From Gymnopilus junonius (Eukaryota; Basidiomycota; Agaricomycetes; Agaricales; Galerinaceae): a stretch of 64,000 bases of DNA. The position numbers and the translations under genes are program-made. The notes under the pieces were generated by a model. It was given only the letters and a program-made list of their open reading frames with translations, was not told where the DNA came from and did not search any database. The stretch covers positions 310,001 through 374,000 of the forward strand of contig JADNYJ010000005.1 of assembly GCA_015501075.1 (NCBI GenBank), read 5' to 3'. Position 1 is the first letter of the stretch. The number at the start of each line of letters is the position of its first letter. This document shows, one piece after another, positions 35,907-47,870 of the stretch.

Positions 35907-38900
35907 CTATATCCCAACAGCAGGTCCGTCTCTGCGTCCATATATTTGGGCTAGCAGGCCCAAAACACCACCATCTTCCATGCTCTCTTCGTCTTCTTCA
36001 TCTCTACCTCCATGCCGCCTCGCGCCTCCGTCAACGTATGACTCTCCCAGGCCACTCCCAACACCCTCCTTGACTATGTCCTCCGATAATATCTCTGAGC
36101 CCTTATCCCTAACCGACGTCCTACTCGAAGATTGGCCATGTAATAAATGCACGCTCCCTTGAGAATCCCCGAGCACCACGCTGGGTACAGTTGCTAGATC
36201 ACCCGGACCGAATACGGAGGCGCTAGGACCAGTCCCTGTGTCTGAAACGACTGCATGATTATGGGGAGCTTGCGAAACTTGAGAGGACGAAGACGCAGGA
36301 GCCGGACCGGCAGAGAGGTGCATCGACATCCCTGTTCCACGCCTGCGCAGAGCTGCGCCTGTCCTGCTTTGATGCAAGCCTTGGTCGAGCTTGTCCGTAT
36401 AAAGGCTCTCCGTTAGGCCAGTCTTGTTACCATCATGTGTAAAATGCACGGCTGCACCAGTTCCGGCCTCCTGGTTGTTGACGTTCGCATTTCCAAACCT
36501 TCTTCTGTAATGCGGGTATTGGAAATGAGAGTTAAGGTCGGCCATTCGACTCAAGTATAACGAGCCAGATGGATCAGCAGGGTTCCAATCTGGATTGGCA
36601 GCCTGCAAAGTGGGTCAGGATTGTGAAACGGAAAAAAAAGCAACAAACCTTGAAGTTCAAGAAACTTTTTTCCATTTTCCCTTCATTCGATATCATCCTT
36701 CTATCATTTGCCTTTGAGGGAGCGCCAAATTTCACATTACCATGTCTTTCAAAATTGAACTCTGCGAAACTGCAAACGTATCCGCGTCCATCCACATGGA
36801 CCGAAAATTCACGAAAGAAGTCCACAATCGCTGGCGCACATGCGGGAAGGGAGAACCATAGCACAAAAGGTGTAAGAATGACTGAAGCAATCTCTTGAGC
36901 AAAGATCAGGATCTTCATTGCAAACAGTTCTCCGAATTCTTTGTGAACCTTTTTGTAACGACGTCAGACTTACTTGAGTCGATTCTCCGGTGACCAACGG
37001 CATACATACCTTTTTGCTGTGAAGTTCGCCTTTCCAACTATCGGGCATGTAGTGAGTATAATTAACTACCTCAGACATGAGCAATTCAGGATCGAAGACT
37101 CGATTATCCTCAGGAATCATGCCTCTCGCCACTGTCAGAATAGCAGTAAAGACTCCCAAATAGAATAAGACGGTTCTGTGAGGCGTGATCTCAAAATTAA
37201 TGAAGAGGTCAGGATCTAGCACTGTGGCAAGCACTAAGACAGCTGCGAAAGAGCCTGCTATGAAGGCCACAAATCTAGGACGCTTAATAAGAACAAGAAT
37301 AATTAAATCAAGAACGGACATACCGCATGATCAACGTTATTTTTTCATTGGGAAATTGGTCAATATACATGTTCGCAAGAGGATAGCTTTCGTCCATGCG
37401 ACGTTTGAAGATATGGGGTAGTTCATTGAATTCCCGGAACTTCCACTGGGCAAAAGAAGTGTACCTCCGGCCTCCGATGGATGACGGATCCTTGTGGTAT
37501 TGCTGTAAAAAGTGAGTGAATTGCTGTTTAATCTGCTTTTAAGTCATCGACCTACTTCAAAATATCGGAAAAAGGAATACATGAGAAAGTACAAGACGAT
37601 GAAAGGCGCAAAAATTGCATTCAAAATGCCCATGAAAATGAAGCGACGTTTTAACCTGTTATATTTATTACTAAGTGTTTCTGGAATAAAGAAAGTGAGT
37701 CTTACCCTTCTATTAAGACCGCTCTGTTCTTTGATTTCAAGAAAACCTTCCTCACTTTACCCTGCTTATCGAAAAGGTAGGCCATGAGACAAAACCGAAG
37801 GTTCCATTCCAAGGCTTGCGTCAGTGTCTTCCCTTTGCCTTCTTCCTCGACAATGAATTGTTTCAAGGACGTCGGTAATGGTATCCGAAGGTCAAGGAGC
37901 TCTTTGTTGAACAATGCAATCAGATAATTCTCTTGTCGCATGATTCTATTGGCAATATCGTGTGCATCGAGTTTTGCAGTGGCTGTATCGTCCGAAGCCC
38001 TGCTCTTCTTTGAGGAGGACAATGCTGTCAACGGGTTTTCTTCTCGAATAGCACCTATTCGGCGCACAACTTCAGACCATGCAATGGTCTGAATGTCAGC
38101 CTGAGGTAGAGGAACGTCAGACTTATATCTGCACAAACCACATGAAAGCTCACGTCCGGAATTTGCAGTAAATGTGTGTAGAAATTATACATGTCGACAA
38201 GTCGGCGAATGCCAACAAAAAAAGAGACTATCCGGAAGATATAGAATGCCGTAAATAATAGAAAGAATAACCAAGTAAGTCCGGAGAATCTAACAAACAT
38301 ATCAGTCGTCATTTGCTTGTCAATGGAATCTTACGCACCTTCTAACACAATGGGGAATGATGATGTCCGAAAGCTGAGAGTGCTTGTGCCGTCGTAAACT
38401 TGAGTAATCTATGCATCCTAGTAAAAATGTTGAAAATCCAATTACGAAACCAACGGTCCTGGCATTTTGATCAAGTAATTAATTCGAGCACCAGAACAAT
38501 AACTTACAATAGGTTAAGCCCCCGCGCAAGGGCTATGCTATAAATTCCTTTGCCCTCATAATACGCATAAACCTCTTGTAGAAAGGCATCGAGATCATAG
38601 ACATTAACCCAGTTCCAAAGAGCTTTTTCGTAGTCATCCAGGCCGCGCATGGTATGCCTCAGTGGATGAGAAGGGGCATTCGAACCTTGGCTCGGAGTGG
38701 CGGCGCGAGGGTATTGTTCATCATCCACGTCCAAGTTGGTTGCTGGGAGTCTTGGAGGTGCGGATGGAGGTAAATGATCAACAGTTGTAGGCAGTATGGG
38801 CGGTAGCTTTCTTCCATCGGTAGAGTACAAAGCCTGAGTTCGTCCAGGACTTCGAAGTTTGTCTGAGAGCTTGGGAGAAACAGAGGGACGCGAGGCAGGT

Positions 38901-39292
38901 TCGACCATGAAACTATGAGGAACTTCATCATCTGAGGAGTCCTCTTCCGGTATGCGATCTTCTTTCTGTATGTTTGGATAAAAGTTGCTCATCTCTGAAG
39001 CTCCTGCATCCCAAGCCACACGACGTTTGCCAAGAACTCGAGATGACGGCTTGGACTCATGCAGACCATGAAAGACGGTATTTCGACCAGGTTCCAAATC
39101 AACATCTTCATGGTCATTATTTCCTTCGTCCCCTTCCAGAACAGATTGACTGGCTTGAGTGTATCCACGGTAATTGCTGTTCATGGGATTTAACATATTG
39201 AGAAAGGTCGATGGACCAGCAGATGACATGTGGGCTTGAGTGTGCCTTGAGCTGGACGCTGTACGTTTGGAACGATATTCTGAAGTCGACAT
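35907..39292 (-). CDS. ATG9: Autophagy protein Atg9 (lipid scramblase)
   Basis: Around nine exons run from ATG 39292 to a stop at 35907. The N-terminal 200 residues are disordered. The conserved core begins at [29 protein letters not shown], then [70 protein letters not shown] and [21 protein letters not shown]. The [14 protein letters not shown] block precedes a variable C-terminal tail. Atg9 vesicles seed the autophagosome, and the protein scrambles lipids between leaflets. The promoter holds an overlapping CACGTG and TGACTCA site. Confidence 0.94.
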
Positions 39293-39409
39293 AATTAATG
39301 GCGTAGATGATAGAGAAGCAAAATCGCGTGTCGGGACTATTTCCTTTGTGGCCTCTCACAGAGAGTTATCCGAGTACGTACCATGTCAGTTCGCGTACCA
39401 ACGACTGTA

Positions 39410-39420
39410 CACGTGACTCA
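39410..39420. promoter_or_regulatory. Overlapping E-box and Gcn4/CPC1-type site upstream of ATG9
   Basis: The bases CACGTGACTCA contain the palindrome CACGTG (39410-39415) and the perfect Gcn4 heptamer TGACTCA (39414-39420), about 120 bp upstream of the ATG9 start codon. Gcn4-type activation of autophagy genes on amino-acid starvation is known in yeast; it is inferred here. Confidence 0.45.
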
Positions 39421-39598
39421 TATCGACTCAAGCCTACCGCCCTCGGCTTGACTTCAGTATGAAGGTGCTGAATCACTTTGAATGGTAAAAAGATAACGTG
39501 CATGGGAAAAGGTTATACAGTTGTTTTGTTGTAAGGATGTATGTAGATATACAATTTTTAGAGGTACATTTTTTGGTGCTACAATTTTTGGTATTCTG

Positions 39599-42187
39599 TT
39601 ACTGCCTCATGGCCACTCCTAGATTGCTCGCTGCAGTAAAGACAGCCCTAATACCAGAAGCAGTTATATCGGTGTCAGTAGCAACACCCCAAGAGCGAGA
39701 CTTCTTGTCTCCTTCCTTTTCATAGGTGAGTTCCACATAAGATGCGGCTACCACCTCCGTACCCTCTCCCACTGAATGTTCAGAATATTCACGGATGGCT
39801 AAGGTCCCATCGACGAGTGCGTGTAGAGCAGAGAGAGCGGATGACAATGGACCATTTCCTTCACCAGAGACAGACCGCTTGTTGCCTTCCACTACAATGT
39901 CTCCAACAAATTGACGACGGCTTCCATCGCCGACTTGCTCTAACTTGAAATTACCCAAAGCAAACTTGGTCGCTGGTCCACCGGAAGGGTAGTATCCGTA
40001 TGTCGACTGGAAAAGTTCCGTGAGAGCACCTAGAGATATCTCGCCACCAGAATTCCCTGCAGTTCTTTGCGCAACTTCAAAGAAAGCAGTTTGTAGACGT
40101 CTGGGAAGTTCAAGGCCAAGGGAATTTACAATTACACTGGCAACATCCGCTTGACCAGAACGAGCATTGAAACCAACGCTCAGCTTGAGCTCAGGTAGGG
40201 AGCGATCACCGATTGCATTGTTGACGGCACTGAGCAAAGCGCGGAGACCCGAACCTGCAATGTCGGAGTCGACACCCACACCCCACCATGATTGAGAGGA
40301 TTTACGGTCCCTTGCCGGTACAATTTCGACGTACGATGCAGCCTTGGCCTCCTTCCCTTCACCCACAGAGTGTTCTATATAGTCTCGGATGGTGAAATCA
40401 ATGTCCAGATGTACGCGAAGAGCGTCCAGTAACGCCGACAAAGGCCCATTTCCATCTCCCCTGACAACACGGTAGACCCCATCGACAGCAAGAGTACCAT
40501 CGAACCTGCGGCGTTCATCGGGCGTCTCGTCTCCTTCGTCCGAAGGGTCTGGCGAGGGTTCGGCCGAAATTTTAAAGTTGCGGAGTGCCAATCTGCCTTG
40601 GTACTTCGGACCTCCGAAGTGGTATGTTGTACGGAAAGCAGTGGTAATGTCGTCGACGGTCATTTCACGCGCTTCACGGTCTGAAACATCCTGAACAACC
40701 TGGTAGAATGCAATTTGCATCTTGCGAGGGAGATCTAGGTGCAAATGTTGTTTGATAAGATAAGCGATACCACCTTTGCCAGATTGTGAGTTAACGCGGA
40801 TGACAGCTTCATAGTTTTGTCCAAGATCGTCTGGGTCAATGGGAAGATAGGGCATGTGCCAATATAGAGGTTGACCCTGGGCAGCAGCCTCGGCATGTCT
40901 GGCCTTCTGAGCCTCGAATCCTTTTTTGATGGCATCTTGATGGGATCCAGAGAAAGCAGTGAAGACAAGTTCTCCCGCATAGGGGTGTCGAGGATGGACA
41001 GGGAGATCATTGCACTGTGTGACAGTATCAATTGCAGTTTGAATGTCGCCGAAGTTTAGTCCAGGGTTGATTCCTTGCGTATAAAGGTTCAAGGCCAGAT
41101 TGACAAGGTCCACGTTTCCTGTGCGTTCTCCATTGCCAAAGAAACAACCTTCAATACGATCCCCCCCAGCAAGCATTCCAAGTTCAGCTGCAGCTATACC
41201 AGTGCCTACATGGAATTTGATTCAATTTGTGCGCTATGAGGAAAGACAATAACTCCTTACCTCGATCATTATGGGGATGCAGACTAACAACGACCTTTTC
41301 TCGCTCCGAAATATGACGACAGAAATATTCGATCTGGAGGAGGGTTTCAGGCATAGAAACAAAGTATATGGCCTGACAAGACTGACCTGGTCAGCATAAT
41401 GGTTTGGAGGGGCAACTTCGACGGTTGCTGGGAGGTTGAAAATAATCCGATCTTCTCCGGTTCCAGCCTTGCCCCATGCAGTCTTGACAGCCTCGCAGAC
41501 CTCAAGAGCAAAGTCGGGCTCTGTTTGAGTGAAAGTCTCAGGGCTGTATTCGTATTTGAAAATGGTCCCGTATTTGGCGGTATATTCCTCTGTCACTTGC
41601 CGCACAATTTTGGTGTGCTCAACAGCCAGCTGCACTGTCTTTTCCTGCGAATTACGGAAGACAACGGTACGGAAGAGCGGAGAAGTTGCATTATACATGT
41701 GGATGATAGCCTTCTTGGCGCCTGCAACGGAATCGATGGTCCGTCTGATCAAGTCTTCTCTAGCAGGAGTCAAAACCTATGGGATGAATGAGTTAGGGAA
41801 TCAGGGATTGATAGAAGGTGTACGAACCTGTATCCACACGTCGTCTGGAACTTCATTGTTTTCTATCAGACCACGGACAAAAGAGAAGTCTGTGTCACTG
41901 GCTGCAGGGTAAGCGACCTCGACCTGCTTTACACCACATTTTACAAGCTCCCTGAAGAAGAGAGTCTTCTGTTCGATGGTCATAGGGTTGGCCAGAGCTT
42001 GATTTCCATCGCGCAAGTCAGTAGACAGCCAAATGGGGACCTTTCCATAGGAATTGGACGGCCACTGGCGATCATCTAACTTGAGAGGGGTATAGGGTCT
42101 GTATTTTTGTGATGGATCTGCGCTTTAAGAAGGATTAGATAGTGTAGTAAAAGAGTCGAGAAAACGCAGAACTCACAGCATAGGCAT
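39599..42187 (-). CDS. LEU4: 2-isopropylmalate synthase with two tandem LeuA regulatory domains
   Basis: The start is MPM at 42187, with an intron after CT. The catalytic TIM barrel shows [30 protein letters not shown], the metal ligands in [11 protein letters not shown] and [18 protein letters not shown]. It makes 2-isopropylmalate from 2-ketoisovalerate and acetyl-CoA, the first step of leucine synthesis. The C-terminus holds two homologous LeuA-dimer regulatory domains in tandem. Each has [18 protein letters not shown], a GPL..AL..L helix, an [24 protein letters not shown] loop and a D.DI..SG.RA end (about 40,790-40,200 and 40,130-39,602). Yeast Leu4 has one. The duplication lies inside one exon with no stop codon. 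Confidence 0.93.
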
Positions 42188-42272
42188 GATGGAGGAAGGT
42201 AAGTCCGAAGGCGTGCTTTTCGTAGTGGAACATGACAAGGAAGCCGAAATTTATAGGCACATGACATTGATA

Positions 42273-42278
42273 TGACTC
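42273..42278. promoter_or_regulatory. Gcn4-type core in the LEU4 / glutamyl-tRNA synthetase divergent promoter
   Basis: TGACTC (context ATGACTCGAT) lies in the 150-bp gap between the two start codons. It matches the core bound by Gcn4/CPC1. Both flanking genes belong to amino-acid or tRNA-charging pathways, which general amino-acid control would switch on. Confidence 0.4.
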
Positions 42279-42337
42279 GATCAATACGCGATCAATTTGA
42301 ACGGTTATATCTAATCGTGCTCAATCTCTCCCTCATC

Positions 42338-45097
42338 ATGGCCACCTTGACCGTATCCACAAAGCAGTCTCCATTTCCATTTGCTGCCGCTGCCATCGCG
42401 GTCTTTACTCAAAATGCTGACATTGTATTTGATGAATCGGCAGCTGGTGCAACACTGGTCGCAGCCGGTTCAACTATACTAACCGATGAAGGTTCGATCG
42501 TTCAATTTCTTGCACAGAAAACAAATCTGGCCGCAGACAGCGCAAAGGCAAATATCTGAGGTTGAGAATTTGATTTAACTTCGCTCATATGATATGCTTG
42601 TATAGGCTCCCACTTTTTTTGCGTTGGCGAAAAATCTGCGAACGCTCGCCGCTTTTCCCGAGATCGTCGCTGCCTTGGATTCTCTCGATGATCATCTCGC
42701 CTTCCGGACATTTCTGGTTGGGCATGATATCACCGCTGCAGATTGGATCGTTTGGGGCTCTCTGAAAGGTACGTGCATCTCAGACCTTCGTGTTGCACAG
42801 ACTGCTTATATAATTACTATATCGCAAAGGAAATATCAAGATTCTTGGGCTCTTAAAAAACAACCAACACCCACACGTCCTTCGTTGGTTCTCGCATCTT
42901 GAGTCGCTTAAGTCCACTCAAACACTTCTGGCCGATTTGACGAGCGCAAAAGCCAACAAAGCTCGTTCGAATAAGACAGCAGCTGGTTTCGCTCTTGGAT
43001 TGCAGAACGCTGTGGATGGACAGGTCGTGACGCGTTTCCCTCCGGAGCCAAGTGGTTATCTGCACATTGGACATACCAAGGCGGTTATTCTGAATCAGTA
43101 CTTCGCCAAGATGTACAACGGAAAGTTGATCATTCGATTTGACGACACCAATCCCACGAAAGAACGCGTAAGCTTTCAATCCAACCTCTAACTACCGATT
43201 TCTTACAGTTCTTAGACTGAATTTGAGGAGACGATATTGGAGGATCTCAAGCTACTTGACATCCAGGGGGACGCGGTGACCCACACATCCGATCATTTTG
43301 ACACCCTGTATGACTATGCAATCAGGATGATCAAGGAGGGCAAAGCATATGCAGATGATACAGAGCAGATGCAGGTTCTTCACTTTCCTTTTTTTTTCAT
43401 GTTCCTTGGCCCTAATGCAATTTACAGATGCGGGATGAAAGATTCAACGGAATTGCGTCAAAGCACCGGAACGATAATGTAGAGGACAACTTGAAACACT
43501 TCGAAGAAATGAAGGCCGGTACTCCTGAAGGCCAAAGGTGGTGTATTCGGGCAAAGATTAGCGTGGATGACCCGAATAAGGCCATGCGAGACCCAGTAAT
43601 TTACAGATGCAATCCTCTGCCTCATCACCGAACTGGGTACGGTGTTTTTTCTGTATATTTAATAGGCTACTGGAGTTGACCAACGATTTAGTGGCAAATG
43701 GAAGATCTATCCTACCTATGATTTCGCTTGTCCGATCGTCGATTCGATAGAAGGTGTAACCCATGCCCTGAGAACCAACGAATACCGCGACAGAAATGCC
43801 CAATACTATTGGATGCTTGAAGCCTCTGGCGTCCGCAAGGTCAGCATCTGGGATTTCAGGTAATTGACTTATCCCGTATCACTGCACAATATCTTATGAT
43901 GAACAACAGTCGATTGAACTTTGTATACACCTTGTTATCCAAGAGAAAGTTACACTGGTTTGTGGATCAGAAACTTGTTGGAGGTTGGGATGATCCGCGC
44001 TTCCCCACTGTTCGTGGTACGTGTAGCTTCGTTCTGCGGCAGTATCACTTGGTTCTCACATCCTACTGAAGGGATTCGACGTCGTGGTATGACGGTAGAG
44101 GCTCTCACTCAATTCATGTTGTCTCAAGGTCCCTCTCAGGCAGTGGTATCGTTGGAATGGGATTCCATCTGGACCACCAACAAGAAGATAATAGACCCCG
44201 TCGCACCTCGTCATTGGGCTATCGTCAAAGACCAAGCGTACGTAGCATGTCTTTGTCTATAAACGAGTACCTTTCTGACCCAGATTTAGTGTTCCTGTTA
44301 AAATTAACGGTGGACCATCTTCTCCTGAGGTTAAGCTTGTTCCAAAGCATAAGAAAAACGCCGATGTAGGGGAGAAGAAAACTGTCTACTCTTCAGATAT
44401 TTTGGTTGAGCAGGAAGATGCCGCATCGTTCGAAGACAATGAAGAGGTATATTTGATGAAAAAAAAGTGTCATTGCTTGAATTGAGCTCGACTCGTGTAG
44501 ATCACCCTCATGGATTGGGGCAATGCCATCGTACGCTCAAAGGAAGTGAACTCCTCGGGTACTGTCACGTCTATTACGATGGACCTTAATCTCCAAGGCG
44601 ATTTCCGGAAAACTAAGAAGAAAATCACCTGGCTTGCTCAACCAACTTCTGGTCACCTCCTCCCATCTGTGACCCTTGTTGACTTCGATTACTTGATTAC
44701 CAAGAAGAAACTAGAGGAAAACGACAACGTCGCCAACTTCGTCGCTCCTGTAACCGAGTTCAAAGAGTTTGCATTCGCTGATAGCAACGTGCTTGAACTC
44801 AAGAAAGGCGACATCATTCAATTCGAGAGAAAGGGGTACTATATTTACGACAACGAAGTAAACGGCGGGCGTGAATTCTTCAAAATCCCCGACGGACGGG
44901 CCGCTGGCATAGCTAGCAAAGCTGGTCTCCCTGCCGCCCCCGTGGCATCCGCTGGCACCTCTACGTCTGCTACGAAGACAACAGAAGCAGCGTCTTTGCC
45001 AAGCACGATGTACGGCATAAAAAATATCCACGAAAGTGAATTCAAGCCTGAACTAGACACACAGATGTATAAGATGGATCCCATTTACAAGGCATGA
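42338..45097 (+). CDS. GUS1: Cytosolic glutamyl-tRNA synthetase
   Basis: About nine exons from ATG 42338. An N-terminal GST-like domain ([16 protein letters not shown]), which in yeast docks on Arc1, comes first. The class I catalytic core has [16 protein letters not shown] (HIGH motif), [32 protein letters not shown] and the KMSKS equivalent LLSKRKL. The tail [22 protein letters not shown] block and beta-barrel anticodon region follow, with [11 protein letters not shown]. It charges tRNA-Glu in the cytosol. One intron gives [16 protein letters not shown] when spliced at the TTTAG near 43692. The last 60 residues are a low-complexity Ala/Thr linker and a conserved end. Confidence 0.94.
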
Positions 45098-45514
45098 ACT
45101 AGTACATATTTGCAGACTCGATCTTTTTCATGTCGAACAACATTGTAGTCCATTATATGACTTACGTATTTCTGAGGTTCATCGTGATCGCAAACCAATA
45201 GAATTCATTTGTCTGATTGTAGAATAAGTAGATAGCTCACGCCTTTTTGCTGTCAACCACCCTGCAAATTCCGGGAATAATTGTTCTTTTGGTCAGCCCT
45301 ATGTGAGTATTGTTATGGTAATTCCTTGCTTCTTTGGGAAACAACGAGTCCAAGAATCTTTGCTCCAACACTTAGTGTTCGAACAAACACGGCGGCCCAT
45401 TTGACAAACTTCAAGGATAAGTATCCAGTCGTTTATCCGGCGAGAAAAACTGCCGTTACACCTCCTTCGCTTTCAACGATCAAGTATATTTTGTTGCAAA
45501 ACGCACTGCAGAAA

Positions 45515-46293
45515 ATGGGTGTATGCTGGGCAAATGATTGTTTGAATGAAGCCACTCAGCGATGTTCTGGGTGCAAGACAGCTTTCTACTGGTACAGTGC
45601 CACTACGCTTCTACCGACATACTTCAGCATGCTGATCACCTTCGCGCTTATTAACTTTTGCAGCAGTGCTGCTTGCCAGATAGCAATGTGGTCAGCCCAC
45701 AAGAAAGAATGCAAAATCAATCGCATGTTGTATGATATGGAGCAGAAACGAGCCGAAGAGGAGAAAAATAAGCCCCTGAAAAAGCCCCGCAAAACTCATT
45801 GCACTGGCTGCAACGGGAAGTTCAAGGAGGACTGGCTTGAAGTTGACCAAGAGTGCCCGGACTGTGCGTACCTCACTTGCGAGAGCTGCTCTTGCGATAA
45901 CTCAAAAGGTCGGCTTTCCCTTCAAACTGCATAGAAAGCTTTATTAACAATAACAATCGCAATTCAACCGCAGGAACTTGCTATTGCCCAAACTCTAACT
46001 TTGGATACCGATACTGCGATCGCGGTAAGCGACCACATTTACCCGATTCATGTTTTAAAAAGTGATCACATTCGATTTATGCAGAGCCCCAGACCTACCA
46101 CTTCAGCAGAAGAAATGGTAGAGCTTACAAAGGGGACTATCACCCAACCAAGGACGCCGGATACGAACTCAATCCTTCCGATCTTCCAAAGGCATTTGAG
46201 AAAGAACCGAGAAAGTGCAACAACTGCGGAGAGGTTGCGGTTTGCCTTAAAGATGAGTACAGGAACTACAACGCCTATAACTCGTGGTTCTAG
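45515..46293 (+). CDS. MYND-type zinc-finger protein
   Basis: Four exons (45515-45591, 45664-45908, 45974-46024, 46085-46293) give 193 aa. The MYND finger is near the N-terminus: C-W-A-N-D-C, C-S-G-C, Y-C-S-A-A-C-Q, W-S-A-H-K-K-E-C. A second cysteine cluster follows (HCTGCNGKF, CPDCAYLTCESCSC, TCYCPNSNFGYRYC) and a third near the end (CNNCGE). MYND domains bind proline-rich peptides, but the target is unknown. The frame stays open upstream of the chosen ATG to about 45281 without an ATG, so an extra 5' exon is possible. Confidence 0.8.
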
Positions 46294-46964
46294 ATGGCTT
46301 GGATATACCGGAAGGAGCAGCATTTGGCAACGTAGGGAGGACCCTCTTTTTCAATACAATTTTGTCTGGCTTAAAAATGGAGGCGTCTGTGACACTTGAC
46401 ACGACTTGTAACATACACGTGATATTTGCTTTGGAGGGTTTGTCGGACACGTGCACACTTGCACCACCGTAACACGGCGGAACCGGGAAGACGAAGAGTG
46501 GCCATGTTCAGCAAAGTTCCAATGGAGAGGAGATGCATAAATTTATTTTGTTTTAACTGTAACAACGTAAAGACCTATAAATCACTGAGGTACTTCATGT
46601 TTACTTGGAATCAATACATACTGCCTACTAGCGAGTCGCGAATCCAGCTGCGCTAAGCCAGAGCTAGAAGCGGAGACGGGGAAGCATAATATATATATGG
46701 GTTTATCGAAGGCGAGAACGCCGTTCAATATTTTGAAGGTGTGGCATGGCGAGAGGTTGTGTATAGGATATCGGCGCAGAGTGTCACGGCTGTCACAAGG
46801 TTCTACATTAGTCAGCGCACTAGACAGCACACTGGACTGTTCGGCCCACGGCTGAACTAGACGGCACTTTTTCCGCCGTGTCAGCCTTGGTTTCGAGTCT
46901 CGACGGGTTTTTGGATTAAAGGAATAATATACAACGTTAAGGGTTTACACACTAGATCTATGCA
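46294..46964. other. Intergenic region between convergent genes
   Basis: These 670 bp separate the ends of the MYND gene and the phosphodiesterase gene. I see no exon. A stretch near 46890-46910 resembles a tRNA B box, but no matching acceptor stem is present. Confidence 0.4.
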
Positions 46965-47641
46965 TCATGACTTGGTGATAAAGGAGAACTTCCTTAGAAC
47001 TTCCCAGCTTTCAACAGGACCTTCACATAGAACGGCCCACACCTCATAAGCCCCGAAATGGCTCAACAGCTCTTTATCACCAAAGGCCCCACAATTTAAA
47101 CTAATTATTTCGTGGCCGCTGATGTCGTCGTTGTAGCTTATCTTGCCTTCTTTCTTCAGTTCTTCATAAAACCTAAGTCTCTGTCCTGTTGCTGCATCGA
47201 TATCATCAATGTAACATAGAGACATGTGAGGAAAAACAGGCGTCCGGGGGTTTACCGCAAGAGATTCATGTACGCGTTTGTGTAGACTGTCGAGTTCAGC
47301 TGTCGGTTTGATCGTCACATACACAGAACGGAAGTAGTGGGATCCAATATCGACTGAGGTGAAGCTGCACTTTAGTGGTACGCCTGATTTCGGAATAGAT
47401 GTCTCGATGACGTCTAGTTTATCCTTATACTCCAGAGGTAGCGAGGCCAGAGTGATGTGTGGATGGAATTTAGGATAAGAAGCAGGAGAGATTGTCGATG
47501 TGTTATCTGGCCGTATGGCTATTATTCGGTCCAATTTGTCTGCCTCTTTCTCATCGGGAACGATCCAGAGAGATACGCCTGCAAAACATAGCGATGTAAA
47601 TATAATGCAGCTGGGATAAATCTTTCTCAGTACATACCCAT
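46965..47641 (-). CDS. 2',3'-cyclic-nucleotide 3'-phosphodiesterase, 2H family (CPD1-like)
   Basis: Two exons give 205 aa: a first coding exon of only 4 nt (ATGG, 47641-47638), then 47578-46965. The two HxT/S motifs of the 2H superfamily are present: FHPHITLAS and FPHMSLCY. GVSLWIVPDEKEADKL starts the domain. The fold and spacing match fungal and plant cyclic phosphodiesterases, which open ADP-ribose 1'',2''-cyclic phosphate made during tRNA splicing. The spacing between the histidine motifs is about 90 residues, as expected. The start codon assignment depends on the intron at 47637-47579, whose ends are canonical. Confidence 0.85.
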
Positions 47642-47870
47642 GACGATAAAGTAGAAAATTGTAAATGCTATTCATTCCAAGTAAGGAAATGGACATCATG
47701 TCTTAGGACAGACCTTGCCTCCAATGACAAGGCTTTCTTTATTGTTTTACACCAATGTTACAGCGTCAAAATTACATAGCAGTACAATCACGGGGGTTGA
47801 GTGGTCACAGAGTGGAGACCAATAATTATAAATTGTCCAAAGTCATTCCATCATCACCACAGAACGCTCC

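Noticed and set aside
46880..46915. tRNA B-box-like GGTTTCGAGTC
   Set aside because: No acceptor-stem partner, A box or cloverleaf could be built around it.
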